From NCBI RefSeq assembly GCF_003390935.1, contig NZ_QNQZ01000011.1:62001-126000 (forward strand): DNA of 64,000 nt, given 5' to 3'. The translations under genes were made by a program, and so were the position numbers. Source of the DNA: Lewinella sp. IMCC34191. GTDB lineage: Bacteria > Bacteroidota > Bacteroidia > Chitinophagales > Saprospiraceae. Positions within the stretch are counted from its first letter, which is position 1. Each line of letters opens with the position of its first letter. The notes beneath the pieces are model-generated. The model was not told the origin of the DNA. It saw only the letters and a list, made by a program, of their open reading frames with translations, and did not search any database. Of the stretch, positions 26,700-36,022 are shown one piece after another.

Positions 26700-26933
26700 A
26701 TGCGCTTCTACGCCATCACCTTCGACAAAGTCGTCATCCGTTTTTACCTCATGATGGGGGTCGTCCTGCTGGGCATGTTCAGCGGCTACTACGCGATCGC
26801 CCTGCTGGCGCTGCCCATCTTTCTCAGCGCTATTCTGGGCGTTAGCTTCCGGGCAGAAACAACCGCAGCCACTGAATCCAAGGTATTGCCGATGGCTGCC
26901 GCCAGGGAAAGCAGCCTGGAAAAAGCCGCGTAA
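26700..26933 (+). CDS. small membrane protein of unknown function
   Basis: This 77-residue protein starts MRFYAITFDKVVIRFYLMM and has one long or two short hydrophobic helices (about residues 14-48) and a polar Ala/Glu-rich tail. The frame is open upstream to 26598, but that part covers the putative promoter and regulator site, so the ATG at 26700 is preferred. The gene lies 98 nt before the PAS kinase gene in the same direction and may be co-regulated with it. It resembles small membrane subunits found near redox or stress genes, but no family was recognised. Confidence 0.5.
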   Translation: MRFYAITFDKVVIRFYLMMGVVLLGMFSGYYAIALLALPIFLSAILGVSFRAETTAATESKVLPMAAARESSLEKAA

Positions 26934-27031
26934 ACTTTTCAGTAGCCTCACTTGACACGGGGCGGCTACCTGGCGGAGACGCCACCTACGCCGCCCCGCT
27001 TTCTTACCTTCACCCACGGTCAACATCGGAA

Positions 27032-28228
27032 ATGACACCGCCCATGGATCAGGAAGACGGACGCAGGCTACGAGCTCTATTCGAGATGGCTACCGACGGC
27101 ATCATCACGATGAACGGTCGTGGCATCATCGAAAACGCCAACCCCGCCGCGGCCGAGCTCTTCGGCTACGCCGTCACCGAGATGCTGGGGCAGAAGGTCA
27201 ATACGCTCATGGGCGACCACGACCGCCAGCACCACGACGGCTACCTGCAGCGCTACCAGCGCACCCGCGATCCCCACATCATCGGTATCGGACGGGAAGT
27301 TATCGGGCGCCGGAAAAACGGCGAACACTTCCCCCTGCGGCTGGCGGTGAGTGAAATAAAGCTCGATAATGGCGTGCTCTATACCGGTATCCTGCACGAC
27401 CTCACCGATTTTCGGCGGGCGCAGGAAGAAGTGATCGAACTGAACCGCGAGCTGGAAAACAAGGTGAGCGAACGTACCGCCACCCTGCGCGCCCGCGAAA
27501 AGGAACTGAAGCGGGCCCTGGGGCGGGAGCGGGAGCTCAATGAATTAAAGAGCCGCTTTCTCAGCATGGCCAGTCACGAGTTCAAGACCCCCCTGAGCAC
27601 CGTGCTCAGCTCGGCGGAAATCATCGAACTGTACCAGAGTGCCGACCAGCAGCCCAAGCGACTGCGCCACCTCGACCGCATAAAAGCGGCCGTCAGCCAG
27701 CTCACCGAAGTGCTGGACGACTTCCTTTCCCTCTCCCAGCTGGAGCAGGGAAAAGTAGCCGTCATTATGCAACCCGTTGACGTCCGTGCCCTACTGGCCA
27801 CCAGCATCGAGAGCAGCGAGGGCCAACTGCAGGCCGGCCAGCGGATCCTTATGGAAGTGGACGAATCCGTCACTTCCCTGCACAGCGATCCCAAACTCCT
27901 GCGCCACGTACTGATGAATCTCATCTCCAATGCCGGGAAGTATTCCCCCGAGAATGCGTCCATCACCGTCCGGGCGCAAAATAAGGGGGCGCGGATCCTG
28001 CTATCTGTGGAAGACCACGGTATCGGTATCCCCGAGGCGGACCGGGAACACCTATTCGATCGCTTCTTCCGCGCGGGTAACGTCGAAAATATAAAGGGTA
28101 CCGGTCTCGGCCTCAACATCGTGCACCACTACGTGGACCTCCTCGCAGGCAACGTCGCGTTCAGTAGCGACCTCGGCCGGGGAACCACCTTCACGGTCTC
28201 GCTCCCCAATCCACCCGCCCATGAATAA
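27032..28228 (+). CDS. PAS-domain sensor histidine kinase (FixL-like architecture)
   Basis: The 398-residue protein has no membrane segment. One PAS domain occupies residues about 10-125 (LFEMATDGIITMNGRGIIENANPAAAELFGY, GREVIGRRKNGEHFPLRLAV), followed by a coiled coil (RELENKVSERTATLRAREKEL). The HisKA box is SHEFKTPLS with phospho-acceptor His182. The HATPase domain has N-box LMNLISNAGKYS and G-boxes DHGIGIP and GTGLGLNIV. PAS sequences of this type occur in FixL-like oxygen or redox sensors. Whether haem is bound cannot be decided here. Its stop overlaps the response-regulator start by 8 nt, so the two form a cognate pair. Confidence 0.9.
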   Translation: MTPPMDQEDGRRLRALFEMATDGIITMNGRGIIENANPAAAELFGYAVTEMLGQKVNTLMGDHDRQHHDGYLQRYQRTRDPHIIGIGREVIGRRKNGEHFPLRLAVSEIKLDNGVLYTGILHDLTDFRRAQEEVIELNRELENKVSERTATLRAREKELKRALGRERELNELKSRFLSMASHEFKTPLSTVLSSAEIIELYQSADQQPKRLRHLDRIKAAVSQLTEVLDDFLSLSQLEQGKVAVIMQPVDVRALLATSIESSEGQLQAGQRILMEVDESVTSLHSDPKLLRHVLMNLISNAGKYSPENASITVRAQNKGARILLSVEDHGIGIPEADREHLFDRFFRAGNVENIKGTGLGLNIVHHYVDLLAGNVAFSSDLGRGTTFTVSLPNPPAHE

Positions 28229-29270
28229 AGCCTCCATCCTGATCATCGAAGACAACGGGGAAGTACGCGAAAATCTCGCCGAGATCTTGGAACTTTACGG
28301 CTACGAGGTGGCCACCGCCAACCACGGACTGGAGGGGGTAAAGGCGGCCCTGAATCAGCCACCCGACCTCATCCTCTGTGACGTCATGATGCCCGAACTC
28401 GATGGCTACGGCGTGCTCAATTTACTCTCCGAGAACCCGCTGACCGCCGCCATCCCCTTCGTCTTCATCACCGCGCGCACGGAAAAGGAAGACATTCGGC
28501 GCGGGATGAACCTCGGCGCCGATGACTATATCACCAAACCCTTCTACAAGGACGAATTACTCCAGGTGATCCGTACGCGACTCAAGAAGGCCGCGAACAG
28601 CGCGAAAGGTTCCCCCGAAGTGGCTACCCCCCACCTCCGCGATGCCGGCAGGGGCCGGGAACGCCTCCTGGAGGCCTTCGCCGCCGCGGGTAACTCCGCT
28701 ACCTACGAAGCGGGGGAAACGATCGCGCGGGACGGTGACCGTGTCCACTTCCTCTACCTGATCGAAGAAGGCCGCGTCCACCTCTCCCGCACCCATGAAT
28801 ACGGTCGGGATTACATCATCGCCGATCGTGGACCCGGCGACATCTTCGGCACCGCCTCCCTCCTCGAACGTATCCCGCTGTACTATACCGCCCGCGCCGC
28901 CAGCCACTCGGTACGCTGTGCCCGGCTACCGGCCACCCAGCTCCTCGACCTGGTCAACCGCGACCGGAACGTAGCGGAAGCCCTCATGCACGTACTGGCC
29001 GGTGAGGCGGTGGAACGCTCCGACCGATTGGTACAGCAAGCTTACGACAGCGTCCGGCGGCGCACCGCCCTGATTCTGTGCGACCTCCACGAGCGGTACC
29101 GGGAAGCCCCGATCGAATTGTCCCGCGACGAGCTGGCCCAGATGGTCGGCACCACCAAGGAGAGCGTGATCCGGGCGCTATCCGATTTTCGCCGCGACGA
29201 CCTGATCGAAACGGACGGCAAGGAGATCCGGCTGCTGCATCCGGAGAAGCTCAAAGGCTTATCGGTGTAG
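28221..29270 (+). CDS. response regulator with Crp/Fnr-type output (REC-cNMP-HTH)
   Basis: The 349-residue protein fuses a receiver domain (residues 1-120; phospho-acceptor Asp54 in LILCDVMMPELDGYG, Lys in DDYITKPF) to a cyclic-nucleotide-binding fold (about 150-260, GETIARDGDRVHFLYLIEEGRVHLSR). A Crp-type winged helix follows (DELAQMVGTTKESVIRALSDFRRD). The recognition helix keeps the Glu and Arg that contact DNA in Crp and Fnr. There is no N-terminal cysteine cluster, so it is not an Fe-S FNR. Phosphorylation by the overlapping kinase presumably replaces ligand control. Targets likely include the divergent hemN and stress-protein operon (inference). The 3' end overlaps the convergent lipoprotein gene by 20 nt. 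Confidence 0.9.
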   Translation: MNKASILIIEDNGEVRENLAEILELYGYEVATANHGLEGVKAALNQPPDLILCDVMMPELDGYGVLNLLSENPLTAAIPFVFITARTEKEDIRRGMNLGADDYITKPFYKDELLQVIRTRLKKAANSAKGSPEVATPHLRDAGRGRERLLEAFAAAGNSATYEAGETIARDGDRVHFLYLIEEGRVHLSRTHEYGRDYIIADRGPGDIFGTASLLERIPLYYTARAASHSVRCARLPATQLLDLVNRDRNVAEALMHVLAGEAVERSDRLVQQAYDSVRRRTALILCDLHERYREAPIELSRDELAQMVGTTKESVIRALSDFRRDDLIETDGKEIRLLHPEKLKGLSV

Positions 29271-30015
29271 AAAGAGCTTTATCCTCTTCGGGTGGAAGCT
29301 CGTCTTTCCCCGCCCCTTCCGTCCCGAAGTGGCCAATCACCCCCCACACCGCTTCGGTCGTACGCTCCATCAACTGCCGATCGGGCATCTCGCCGCGGTC
29401 AAGGTGGTCGGACAGTTCGCCCAGGTGCCCGTCCAGGACGGCGTGCGAGGCGAGAAAAGCCTGGGGGTGACGGGATAATTCGGGATAGAGAAAGGCATCG
29501 GGGCGCAGGTGGCTCACCTGTTTCCATTCCCTCAGTGCCCCTATGAGCAAGGCGACCCGCTCCGTTTCCAGGGCATCCGGTTGGTGGACCAACTCCAGCC
29601 ACGCCATCAGGAAGTCGTAGACCTGAATTACGTACAGCTCGTCGGTGACGGGAGGGTCGGCCGCCCGGAGCTCGTAGACCGCCCGGTCCAGTTGCACGGA
29701 TGCCTGGTCCAGATCACCGGCGCCAACGAAGGCGAAGGCTTCCAGAAAGGTGCATTCGGCCCGATTAAGGCGGAACGAGCGTTCCTCGGCGGCCACGTCA
29801 CCCAGGGGCCGGTAGGCCAGAGCGCGGAGATTTCGTAGGCGCTCGTTCAGTCGCGCAGCGGCCGACCTCGCGGCTACCGTATCCGACCGTTCGAGATTGG
29901 AAAGCAGGTCGACGTAGGCCGCTTCGGCTTCCACGCCCGTTAGGAGCTGGTCTTCGGTGCAGGCCGTGCACAACAGGGCGGCCGCCAGCAGCGGAAGGAG
30001 TAGGTTACGCAACAT
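29251..30015 (-). CDS. small helical lipoprotein (CTED type), distal gene of the Usp operon
   Basis: The 254-residue lipoprotein has the signal MLRNLLLPLLAAALLCTAC (Cys19), followed by TED. The rest is predicted almost entirely helical, rich in Ala/Leu/Glu/Arg with heptad-like spacing. No known domain was recognised. It overlaps the upstream UspA gene by 11 nt and so is co-translated with it. A second lipoprotein at 31877-32626 has similar size, the same MLR start and CTED after the cysteine, and is likewise wedged between Usp genes. Shared origin is plausible but the alignment is weak by eye. Confidence 0.75.
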   Translation of the reverse strand: MLRNLLLPLLAAALLCTACTEDQLLTGVEAEAAYVDLLSNLERSDTVAARSAAARLNERLRNLRALAYRPLGDVAAEERSFRLNRAECTFLEAFAFVGAGDLDQASVQLDRAVYELRAADPPVTDELYVIQVYDFLMAWLELVHQPDALETERVALLIGALREWKQVSHLRPDAFLYPELSRHPQAFLASHAVLDGHLGELSDHLDRGEMPDRQLMERTTEAVWGVIGHFGTEGAGKDELPPEEDKALSTPISL

Positions 30016-30910
30016 GCTTAGGGGTGGTGTTTTGGTTTTTTCTTTCGCCGGTTGCCGGCACTTCGAATGTTTCGTGCAGTACCAGCACGGGGCGGGTGGA
30101 CCGTTGGGCGAGATCCTGGGTGAGCGTGGCCCGTAGGAGGGCTTGCCAGTGGCGGCGGGTCCGGTTGAAGATCACGATCAGGTCCGCGTCTATCCGATCG
30201 GCGTAGGTCAGCAGCCCCTGGCTGATATCGTCCTGGTTCACGATCGCTACCCGGTAGGTGATTGCCGGATCGTCGGGATGGGCCGCCGCCCGATCCCCGA
30301 AGAAGGGCGATAAGGTCAGGATTTCCGCATCCGTCCGATGCACGTGTACCATGTGTAACCGGCTGCCGGACACCTCCGCTACCCGCGATAGTTCCGCGAA
30401 CGGAAAGCTACCGGCGGTGCCCCGGTTATCCGCTACCACGATCTCCCCTACCGGACGGTAGGAATAGCCCGGAGGCACAATGAGAACGGGGCGGTTGCAG
30501 GTTTCGGATACCGTACTCGTCGTACTGCCGAGCCATTTACCAAGGAGGGAGGCGGAGCTACGCGCGGGCATCACGACGAGGTCGACGTCCGCTTCCCCGG
30601 CTCGTTTGCTTATGGCAACGGCCGGGCGGAGACTTACCCCGGTTTCGTAGGTGACCTCCACCCCCGTCGGTGGCTCTACGGCGGGCAGATCGCCACACCC
30701 CCGGTAGGCGAATTCCCGCAGCCGGGCCTCGAAGCTGCCCTGGATGCTACCGTCGCCACCGATGTAGAGATTGGCGCGGGGGTCGATCGATCCGCTGTAA
30801 TAGTGTACCAGGATGACGTCCAGGCCCCGCGCCTTAGCGACGTGGAGGCCGTAGCGATAGGCATCGTGGGATGCCTGACTGAAATCGACGGGGATGAGAA
30901 GGTGCGACAT
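30005..30910 (-). CDS. universal stress protein, tandem UspA domains
   Basis: The 301-residue cytosolic protein has two UspA-type halves. The first begins LLIPVDFSQASHDAYRYGLHVA and ends in RPVLIVPPGYSYRP; the second ends in STRPVLVLHE. The G-2x-G-9x-G(S/T) ATP motif is degenerate in the second half (FNRTRRHWQALLRATLTQDLAQ). The family binds nucleotides and protects cells under starvation or low oxygen. It is part of the minus-strand operon with two more Usp genes and phosphoketolase. Its stop overlaps the downstream lipoprotein start. Confidence 0.88.
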   Translation of the reverse strand: MSHLLIPVDFSQASHDAYRYGLHVAKARGLDVILVHYYSGSIDPRANLYIGGDGSIQGSFEARLREFAYRGCGDLPAVEPPTGVEVTYETGVSLRPAVAISKRAGEADVDLVVMPARSSASLLGKWLGSTTSTVSETCNRPVLIVPPGYSYRPVGEIVVADNRGTAGSFPFAELSRVAEVSGSRLHMVHVHRTDAEILTLSPFFGDRAAAHPDDPAITYRVAIVNQDDISQGLLTYADRIDADLIVIFNRTRRHWQALLRATLTQDLAQRSTRPVLVLHETFEVPATGERKNQNTTPKHVA

Positions 30911-30971
30911 GAGCCTGCGGTTTGATTTACCTAAAGTTCGGTCGCCGTTGGGGTCGCGCTACTGTTCGTCG

Positions 30972-31865
30972 TCACCGCTCCGAATGATCCGTATCATCGG
31001 CCTCATCGGTGGTGAAGGGAATGACCAGCAGGGGTAGCGTGCTTTTCCGTACTACCGGTGAGAGGTGATCGGTGTGGAAGAGGCGATTGAAAAAGGGCCG
31101 CCGTTTGCGCCCCACGACCAGGAGGTCGATTTGCCGTTCCCCTGTGTAGGACACCAGGCTGTCCACCACGTTCCCGGGGGGCAGCTCGTCGAACGCGTAG
31201 GTATAACTGGGAAAGTCCGGCCCGAAAGAGACCAGTACGAAATCCTCCGCTCGCTTTCGTTCGAGCGCCGCATCCCGGTCCCGGACGTGCACGTAGCGTA
31301 CCGATGGATGGAGGCCCCGAATGAGGCGACGGAGAAGGGGCTTGAAAGTCCGCAGGTCCGCCGGCTCCTCGAAGGCAACCGCCAGCCGGTCCACCACGGG
31401 GTCGCCGTAGCCGCTGGGTATGAGGATCACCGGACAACCGCCGCGGGTGGCCAGGTTCCGGGCGACGCTACCAAAGATGCCCGGTGGTCGCAAGCCCTGC
31501 CCCGACCCTACCCCACCCATGACCACCAGGGCCGTATCGCTCCGTTCACTCAGCCCGAGTAAGGTAGCGGCCGGCACCCCCTCTACCGCACGGCAGCGTA
31601 CCTCCGGCAGGGTTTCCAACCGGCCCTGGTACACCGCCATCACCGGGTCCGTATGCTTGTGGGCAAACGAACGAAGCTCGGCTTCCAGGCGGTGCTGCTC
31701 CCGTTCCCTGACGGGAACGCTCAGGGTCTGGGTGGCACTGACCAGGGCGTCGAAGACGTGAATCACCTCCAGGTCGAAATCCATTCCCTCCGCCAGGTAG
31801 GCGGCGAAACGCAGCGCGGCGGCGCTGGTAGCGGAAAAATCAACGGGGACTAGAATATGGGTCAT
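30972..31865 (-). CDS. universal stress protein, tandem UspA domains
   Basis: The 297-residue protein starts MTHILVPVDFSATSAAALRF. Its first domain closes with GSVARNLATRGGCPVILIPSG, which approximates the UspA ATP-binding motif. A second, more divergent domain ends in HLSPVVRKSTLPLLVIP. It lies 11 nt downstream of the CTED lipoprotein gene at 31877 and 61 nt upstream of the next Usp gene. Together the three Usp proteins are clearly divergent from one another, so they are old paralogues rather than a recent duplication. Confidence 0.87.
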   Translation of the reverse strand: MTHILVPVDFSATSAAALRFAAYLAEGMDFDLEVIHVFDALVSATQTLSVPVREREQHRLEAELRSFAHKHTDPVMAVYQGRLETLPEVRCRAVEGVPAATLLGLSERSDTALVVMGGVGSGQGLRPPGIFGSVARNLATRGGCPVILIPSGYGDPVVDRLAVAFEEPADLRTFKPLLRRLIRGLHPSVRYVHVRDRDAALERKRAEDFVLVSFGPDFPSYTYAFDELPPGNVVDSLVSYTGERQIDLLVVGRKRRPFFNRLFHTDHLSPVVRKSTLPLLVIPFTTDEADDTDHSER

Positions 31866-31876
31866 GCTATGCTGTT

Positions 31877-32626
31877 TTACAGGTTTATGTCAGGCTTCGG
31901 GTAGTCGATCAATACGGCGACGTACTCCAGGAAGCGTAGCCGAACGGCCTCCGAGCTGGCGGTTGTCAGGGTGTGGTCTCCACGGGTGAGCAGCTCCCGG
32001 AAATGCTCCAGCTCCTCGTCTACCGCAAGAGCGGTACGTTCCGCGGCGGGGGCGGCCCGTCCGATACCGGGAAAAAGCACACCGCCCCGCCGCGAGGCCT
32101 GAGACCGGAATCCCTCCCAGGAGGTAAGCGCGAAGCGGAACGCATCTTCAAACTCCGACCATTCCACCAGGCACATCATCTGGTCGTGGCTGATCTCCTC
32201 CACCCAGTTCCACCTGTCGTCAAACTCGTACAGTAAGTCGGCCGGGTGGCGGTCGGCGTAGGGTTCCCGCAACTCGCGCAGCGTGGTGTGCAACTGGGCC
32301 AGTTGGAGATCGATCTGGCGGAAATTGCCCTGTCGTACGGCGGCATCCAGGCCATTCATCCATACTTCCGTTAGGCGCAGCGCCACTTTTTCCTCCTGGC
32401 TCAGCGTCATGCCGGCGTACTTGCGGTAGTTGCGCTGCCAGATCAACTGAGCCCCCCCGTTGAAAGCCGCCAGCGAGGAGGAATCCTGGCGTTCCGTGGC
32501 CACCCACACACCGATCAGCTCCCGTTCGAGGGGTTCCAGATCGACGAAAAAATCTTCCGTGCAGCGGAGGCATAATCCACCGAAGAGCAGGCTGAATAGT
32601 ATAGTGGTAAAGGTGGTGCGAAGCAT
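31877..32626 (-). CDS. small helical lipoprotein (CTED type)
   Basis: The 249-residue protein begins MLRTTFTTILFSLLFGGLCLRC, then TED. Cys22 or Cys19 could be the lipidated residue, and the Arg before Cys22 makes this an untypical lipobox. The body is helical (QVDLQL-like and RELREPYADR segments). No known domain was recognised. One base separates it from the upstream Usp gene (32628), so it is tightly co-transcribed. Compare the lipoprotein at 29251-30015 in the same operon. Confidence 0.72.
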   Translation of the reverse strand: MLRTTFTTILFSLLFGGLCLRCTEDFFVDLEPLERELIGVWVATERQDSSSLAAFNGGAQLIWQRNYRKYAGMTLSQEEKVALRLTEVWMNGLDAAVRQGNFRQIDLQLAQLHTTLRELREPYADRHPADLLYEFDDRWNWVEEISHDQMMCLVEWSEFEDAFRFALTSWEGFRSQASRRGGVLFPGIGRAAPAAERTALAVDEELEHFRELLTRGDHTLTTASSEAVRLRFLEYVAVLIDYPKPDINL

Positions 32627-32627
32627 G

Positions 32628-33437
32628 CTATCGGGGCTTTTTCTCCTGCAGGATGAGGATGGGGACGGGGGAGGTGAAGACCGCCTTCCGGGTGGAGGAG
32701 GCGACTACCAGGCGGTTGAGCCAGCCCGAGCGCCGGTGGATCAGGGTGACCAGGTCGGCCCCCGTCTTGGCTACGAAGTCGCGAATGGCGCGGTCGGCGG
32801 TCGCTCCGTCGTCGAGCTGCACGTAGAAGTCGGTCGGGATGTCGGCCAGCAATTCCTTGAATTTCGGGTCGGGGAGTTCCCGCTCATCGTACTCCTGGTA
32901 GTGAAAGACCTGGAGCTCGTGCCCGCTGCGTTCGGCCAGGTGCAGCATGGGTTCCAGCACGTCGGTCCCGGAGGGCACCGTACTATCGGTCGCCCACACG
33001 ATTTTTTCGGGTTTCCGGGGCTCGTATTCGAGGGGGACGGCCAGTATCGGCACGCTTACTTCCTCCATCAGCGAGGTGGTGGTGCTTCCGAAGAGGTTGA
33101 CGGGCACGTAATGACGCCCCTGGCAGCCCATCACGATAAAGTCGATGCCCCGCTTCAGTACGATGCTCTTCAGTCGCGATACGGCATCCCCCAGCTGAAC
33201 CTCGGTGTCGACCGTGAGGCCCTCGGCCCGCAGTTGGTCGGCCTGCTTTTCCAGCATTGCTTCCCCGTCCTCGTAGAGCTCGGCGCTGACCTCGCCCATC
33301 CGCATCGGGTCCATCGGCATAGAGTGTATATAGGCCAGGGTAACGGTTGCCCCGAACTCGCGGGCCAGCAGACGGCCGTAGGCAAGGGCGCGGTCGGCGG
33401 CGGCGCTGAAATCGGTAGGGATGAGGATATGTCGCAT
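32628..33437 (-). CDS. universal stress protein, tandem UspA domains
   Basis: I chose the ATG at 33437 (MRHILIPTDFSAAADRALAYGRLLA), because the extra 19 codons to 33494 are not Usp-like. The 269-residue protein has two Usp halves. The first contains GCQGRHYVPVNLFGSTTTSLMEEVSVPILAVP, a recognisable nucleotide-binding loop. The second ends VVASSTRKAVFTSPVPILILQE. It is the first gene after a 224-bp gap that holds a dyad (33523-33542) and two dispersed repeats, so it probably has its own promoter inside the larger operon. Confidence 0.88.
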   Translation of the reverse strand: MRHILIPTDFSAAADRALAYGRLLAREFGATVTLAYIHSMPMDPMRMGEVSAELYEDGEAMLEKQADQLRAEGLTVDTEVQLGDAVSRLKSIVLKRGIDFIVMGCQGRHYVPVNLFGSTTTSLMEEVSVPILAVPLEYEPRKPEKIVWATDSTVPSGTDVLEPMLHLAERSGHELQVFHYQEYDERELPDPKFKELLADIPTDFYVQLDDGATADRAIRDFVAKTGADLVTLIHRRSGWLNRLVVASSTRKAVFTSPVPILILQEKKPR

Positions 33438-33522
33438 GATTAGTAGCGTTTTACCGGCGGCGGACGCCCGCTGCCTGCTTACGGTAAATATCACGGCGTG
33501 GACCGGTGCTCTCGCTGACCTG

Positions 33523-33542
33523 GATCATGGGTGGCGATGATC
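33523..33542. promoter_or_regulatory. perfect dyad upstream of the Usp gene
   Basis: GATCAT and ATGATC form a perfect 6-bp inverted repeat separated by 8 nt. It is centred 95 bp upstream of the Usp start codon at 33437, in the gap between phosphoketolase and Usp genes. It looks like an operator but matches no named consensus. Confidence 0.4.
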
Positions 33543-33566
33543 TTTACCGGTTAGTGAAAGGCATCT

Positions 33567-33585
33567 TACCTGCGCACCGCCGCCC
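33567..33585 (-). repeat. dispersed GC-rich repeat
   Basis: On the minus strand GGGCGGCGGTGCGCAGGTA (one mismatch to the core). It lies 52 bp from a copy in opposite orientation (33637), so the pair forms a long interrupted inverted repeat. Confidence 0.6.
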
Positions 33586-33636
33586 CTTTGCCTTGTCCCG
33601 TTCGATTGTAGGGGCAGACTTCGCGCCTTCAGATTT

Positions 33637-33656
33637 TTGCGGCGGAGCGCAGGAAT
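33637..33656 (+). repeat. dispersed GC-rich repeat at the phosphoketolase 3' end
   Basis: TTGCGGCGGAGCGCAGGAAT followed by AAAGCTT. It runs up to the phosphoketolase stop codon (33662-33664). Confidence 0.65.
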
Positions 33657-33661
33657 AAAGC

Positions 33662-36013
33662 TTATATCCAGGACCAGTCAGCCACCTCCGGCATGTCGAC
33701 CCCGTGGCGGCGGATGTAAGCTTGGTGCGCCTGCAGCCTGGCCTCCATCTTCTCTTGCAACCTTAGCTCGGACGTACGCGGATCGGGAAGCCGCCGCAGT
33801 ACGGCCAGCACCAGGTGGAAGCGATCCAGCTCGTTCACCACGGTCATATCGAAGGTCGTGGTGATGGTACCCTCCTCCCGGTAGCCGTGCACGTGCAGGT
33901 TGTTGTGATTGTACCGGCGGTAAACGAGGCGGTGAATGAGGAAGGGATAGCCATGGAAAGCGAAAACGATCGGCCGGTCACGGGTGAAAAGCGCATCGAA
34001 GTCCGCCTCCTCGAGCCCATGGGGGTGCAGGGTCGGTGACTGCAGCTTCATCAGATCGACGACGTTGACCACCCGCACTTTCAGTTCCGGAAGCTCCTCC
34101 CGGAGGATGCGGACGGCCGCCAGCGTCTCCAGGGTGGGCACGTCGCCACAGCACGCCATCACCACGTCGGGCTCGGTATCCAGATCGCAGCCGGCCCATT
34201 CCCAGCAGCCGATGCCGGTGGCGCAGTGGGCGCGGGCCGCCTCGATATCGAGCCACTGGTGGGAAGCGTACTTGCCGGCAATGACGACGTTGATGTAGTG
34301 GCGGCTGCGCTGGCAGTGGTCCCAGACCGACAGCAGGCAGTTGGCGTCGGGGGGTAAGTACACCCGCACAACCTCCGCCTTTTTATTGACCAGGTGATCG
34401 ATAAAACCGGGATCCTGGTGGGTGAAGCCGTTGTGGGCCTGCTGCCAGACGTGGGAGGCCAGCAGGTAGTTGAGCGAAGCGATGGGCTTGCGCCAGGGGA
34501 TATCATTGGTCAGCTTCAGCCACTTGGCGTGCTGGTTGACCATGGAATCCACGATGTGGATGAAGGCTTCGTAGCTGTTGAACAGGCCGTGGCGGCCCGT
34601 GAGCAGGTACCCTTCCAGCCAGCCCTGACACTGGTGCTCGCTGAGTACTTCCATCACGCGACCGTCGGCGGCCAGGAACTCATCGTTGGGGGTTACGGGC
34701 AACGCCCATTGCCGCTGCGTCACCTCGAAAACGGGCGCGAGGCGGTTGGAGAGCGTTTCGTCGGGACCGAAGATCCGGAAGTTGCGGCTACCGGCGTTGC
34801 GGCGGATGACTTCCCGCAGATAACCGGCCAGTACCTCGGTGTCGGCGGCCCGGACGCTTCCCGGGCGGGGGACGTCGACGGCCAGATCGGCGTAATCGGG
34901 CAGATCCAGTTCTTGGAGAAGGGCACCACCGTTCGTGTGGGGGTTGGACCCCATGCGGCGTTCGCCTTCGGGGGCGAGTGCCGCTAATTCGGGACGCAAC
35001 GCCCCGCGGTCGTCGAAGAGTTCTTCCGGGCGGTAGGACTTCATCCACCGCTCCAGCTGGCGCAGGGCCTGGTCGTCACCGGTCTTCACGGTGATGGGCA
35101 CCTGGTGGGCGCGAAAGCTCCCCTCGACCGGGTGGCCGTCCACTTCCTTGGGCCCGGTCCACCCCTTTGGGGTGCGCAGTACGATCATCGGCCAGCGGGG
35201 GCGGGCGGTGGCTCCCTCGTTACGGGCGCAGCGGCGGATGGTGAGGATCTCCGTGACGATGTCTTCAAGCACGTCGGCCAGGACCCGATGGACCGTCATG
35301 GGGTCGTCTCCTTCCACGTAGTAGGGCGTCCAGCCGTAACCCCGCAGCAGGTCGTCGAGCTCTTCGGTACTGATCCGGGCCAGGATGGTGGGGTTCGCGA
35401 TCTTGTAACCGTTGAGGTGGAGGATCGGCAGCACGGTACCGTCGGTGGCCGGGTTCAGGAACTTATTGCCGTGCCAGGCCGTGGCTAGGGGGCCGGTTTC
35501 GGCTTCCCCGTCGCCGATCACGCAGGCGGCGATCAGGTCGGGGTTATCGAAGACCGCCCCGAAGGCATGGCTCAGCGAGTACCCCAGCTCCCCGCCCTCG
35601 TGAATGCTGCCCGGGCATTCCGGAGAGACGTGGCTGCCGATGCCGCCCGGGAAGGAAAACTGCCGGAAAAGCTTCCGCAGTCCGGCTTCATCCGGACTGA
35701 TGTCCGGATATACTTCCGAATACGTACCCTCCAGGTAGGTACAGCCGACCATGGCCTGACCGGCGTGGCCGGGGCCGGAGATATAGAACATACTGAGGTC
35801 GTGCTCCCGGATGATGCGGTTGAGGTGCACGTACACCAGGTTTTGCCCCGGCGCGGACCCCCAGTGGCCCAGGACGGTAGGTTTCAGGTCCTCGTGGCGC
35901 AGCGGCCGGCGGAGCAAGGGGTTATCCCACAGATACATCTGCCCGACGGACAGGTAATTCGCCGCACGCCAGCAGGCATCCAGTAATTGCAGGTCTTCCC
36001 TGGAAATCTTCAT
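33662..36013 (-). CDS. xfp: xylulose-5-phosphate/fructose-6-phosphate phosphoketolase
   Basis: The 783-residue protein is full length for the family. It shows [21 protein letters not shown] and the thiamine-diphosphate motif [14 protein letters not shown]...NKFLNP (residues 167-188). In the C-terminal half it has [17 protein letters not shown] and [13 protein letters not shown]. It cleaves xylulose-5-P or fructose-6-P with phosphate to acetyl-phosphate plus glyceraldehyde-3-P or erythrose-4-P in the cytosol. No acetate kinase or phosphotransacetylase is adjacent. The operon partners (three Usp genes, hemN divergent, REC-Crp regulator) suggest induction under low oxygen or energy stress. The stop abuts a dispersed repeat. 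Confidence 0.95.
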   Translation of the reverse strand: MKISREDLQLLDACWRAANYLSVGQMYLWDNPLLRRPLRHEDLKPTVLGHWGSAPGQNLVYVHLNRIIREHDLSMFYISGPGHAGQAMVGCTYLEGTYSEVYPDISPDEAGLRKLFRQFSFPGGIGSHVSPECPGSIHEGGELGYSLSHAFGAVFDNPDLIAACVIGDGEAETGPLATAWHGNKFLNPATDGTVLPILHLNGYKIANPTILARISTEELDDLLRGYGWTPYYVEGDDPMTVHRVLADVLEDIVTEILTIRRCARNEGATARPRWPMIVLRTPKGWTGPKEVDGHPVEGSFRAHQVPITVKTGDDQALRQLERWMKSYRPEELFDDRGALRPELAALAPEGERRMGSNPHTNGGALLQELDLPDYADLAVDVPRPGSVRAADTEVLAGYLREVIRRNAGSRNFRIFGPDETLSNRLAPVFEVTQRQWALPVTPNDEFLAADGRVMEVLSEHQCQGWLEGYLLTGRHGLFNSYEAFIHIVDSMVNQHAKWLKLTNDIPWRKPIASLNYLLASHVWQQAHNGFTHQDPGFIDHLVNKKAEVVRVYLPPDANCLLSVWDHCQRSRHYINVVIAGKYASHQWLDIEAARAHCATGIGCWEWAGCDLDTEPDVVMACCGDVPTLETLAAVRILREELPELKVRVVNVVDLMKLQSPTLHPHGLEEADFDALFTRDRPIVFAFHGYPFLIHRLVYRRYNHNNLHVHGYREEGTITTTFDMTVVNELDRFHLVLAVLRRLPDPRTSELRLQEKMEARLQAHQAYIRRHGVDMPEVADWSWI

Positions 36014-36022
36014 AAGCGTGCT

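Noticed and set aside
31883-31895. TGACATAAA on the minus strand, shared with the hemN upstream dyad
   Set aside because: It encodes the last residues and stop of the CTED lipoprotein (DINL then stop) and lacks the second half-site.
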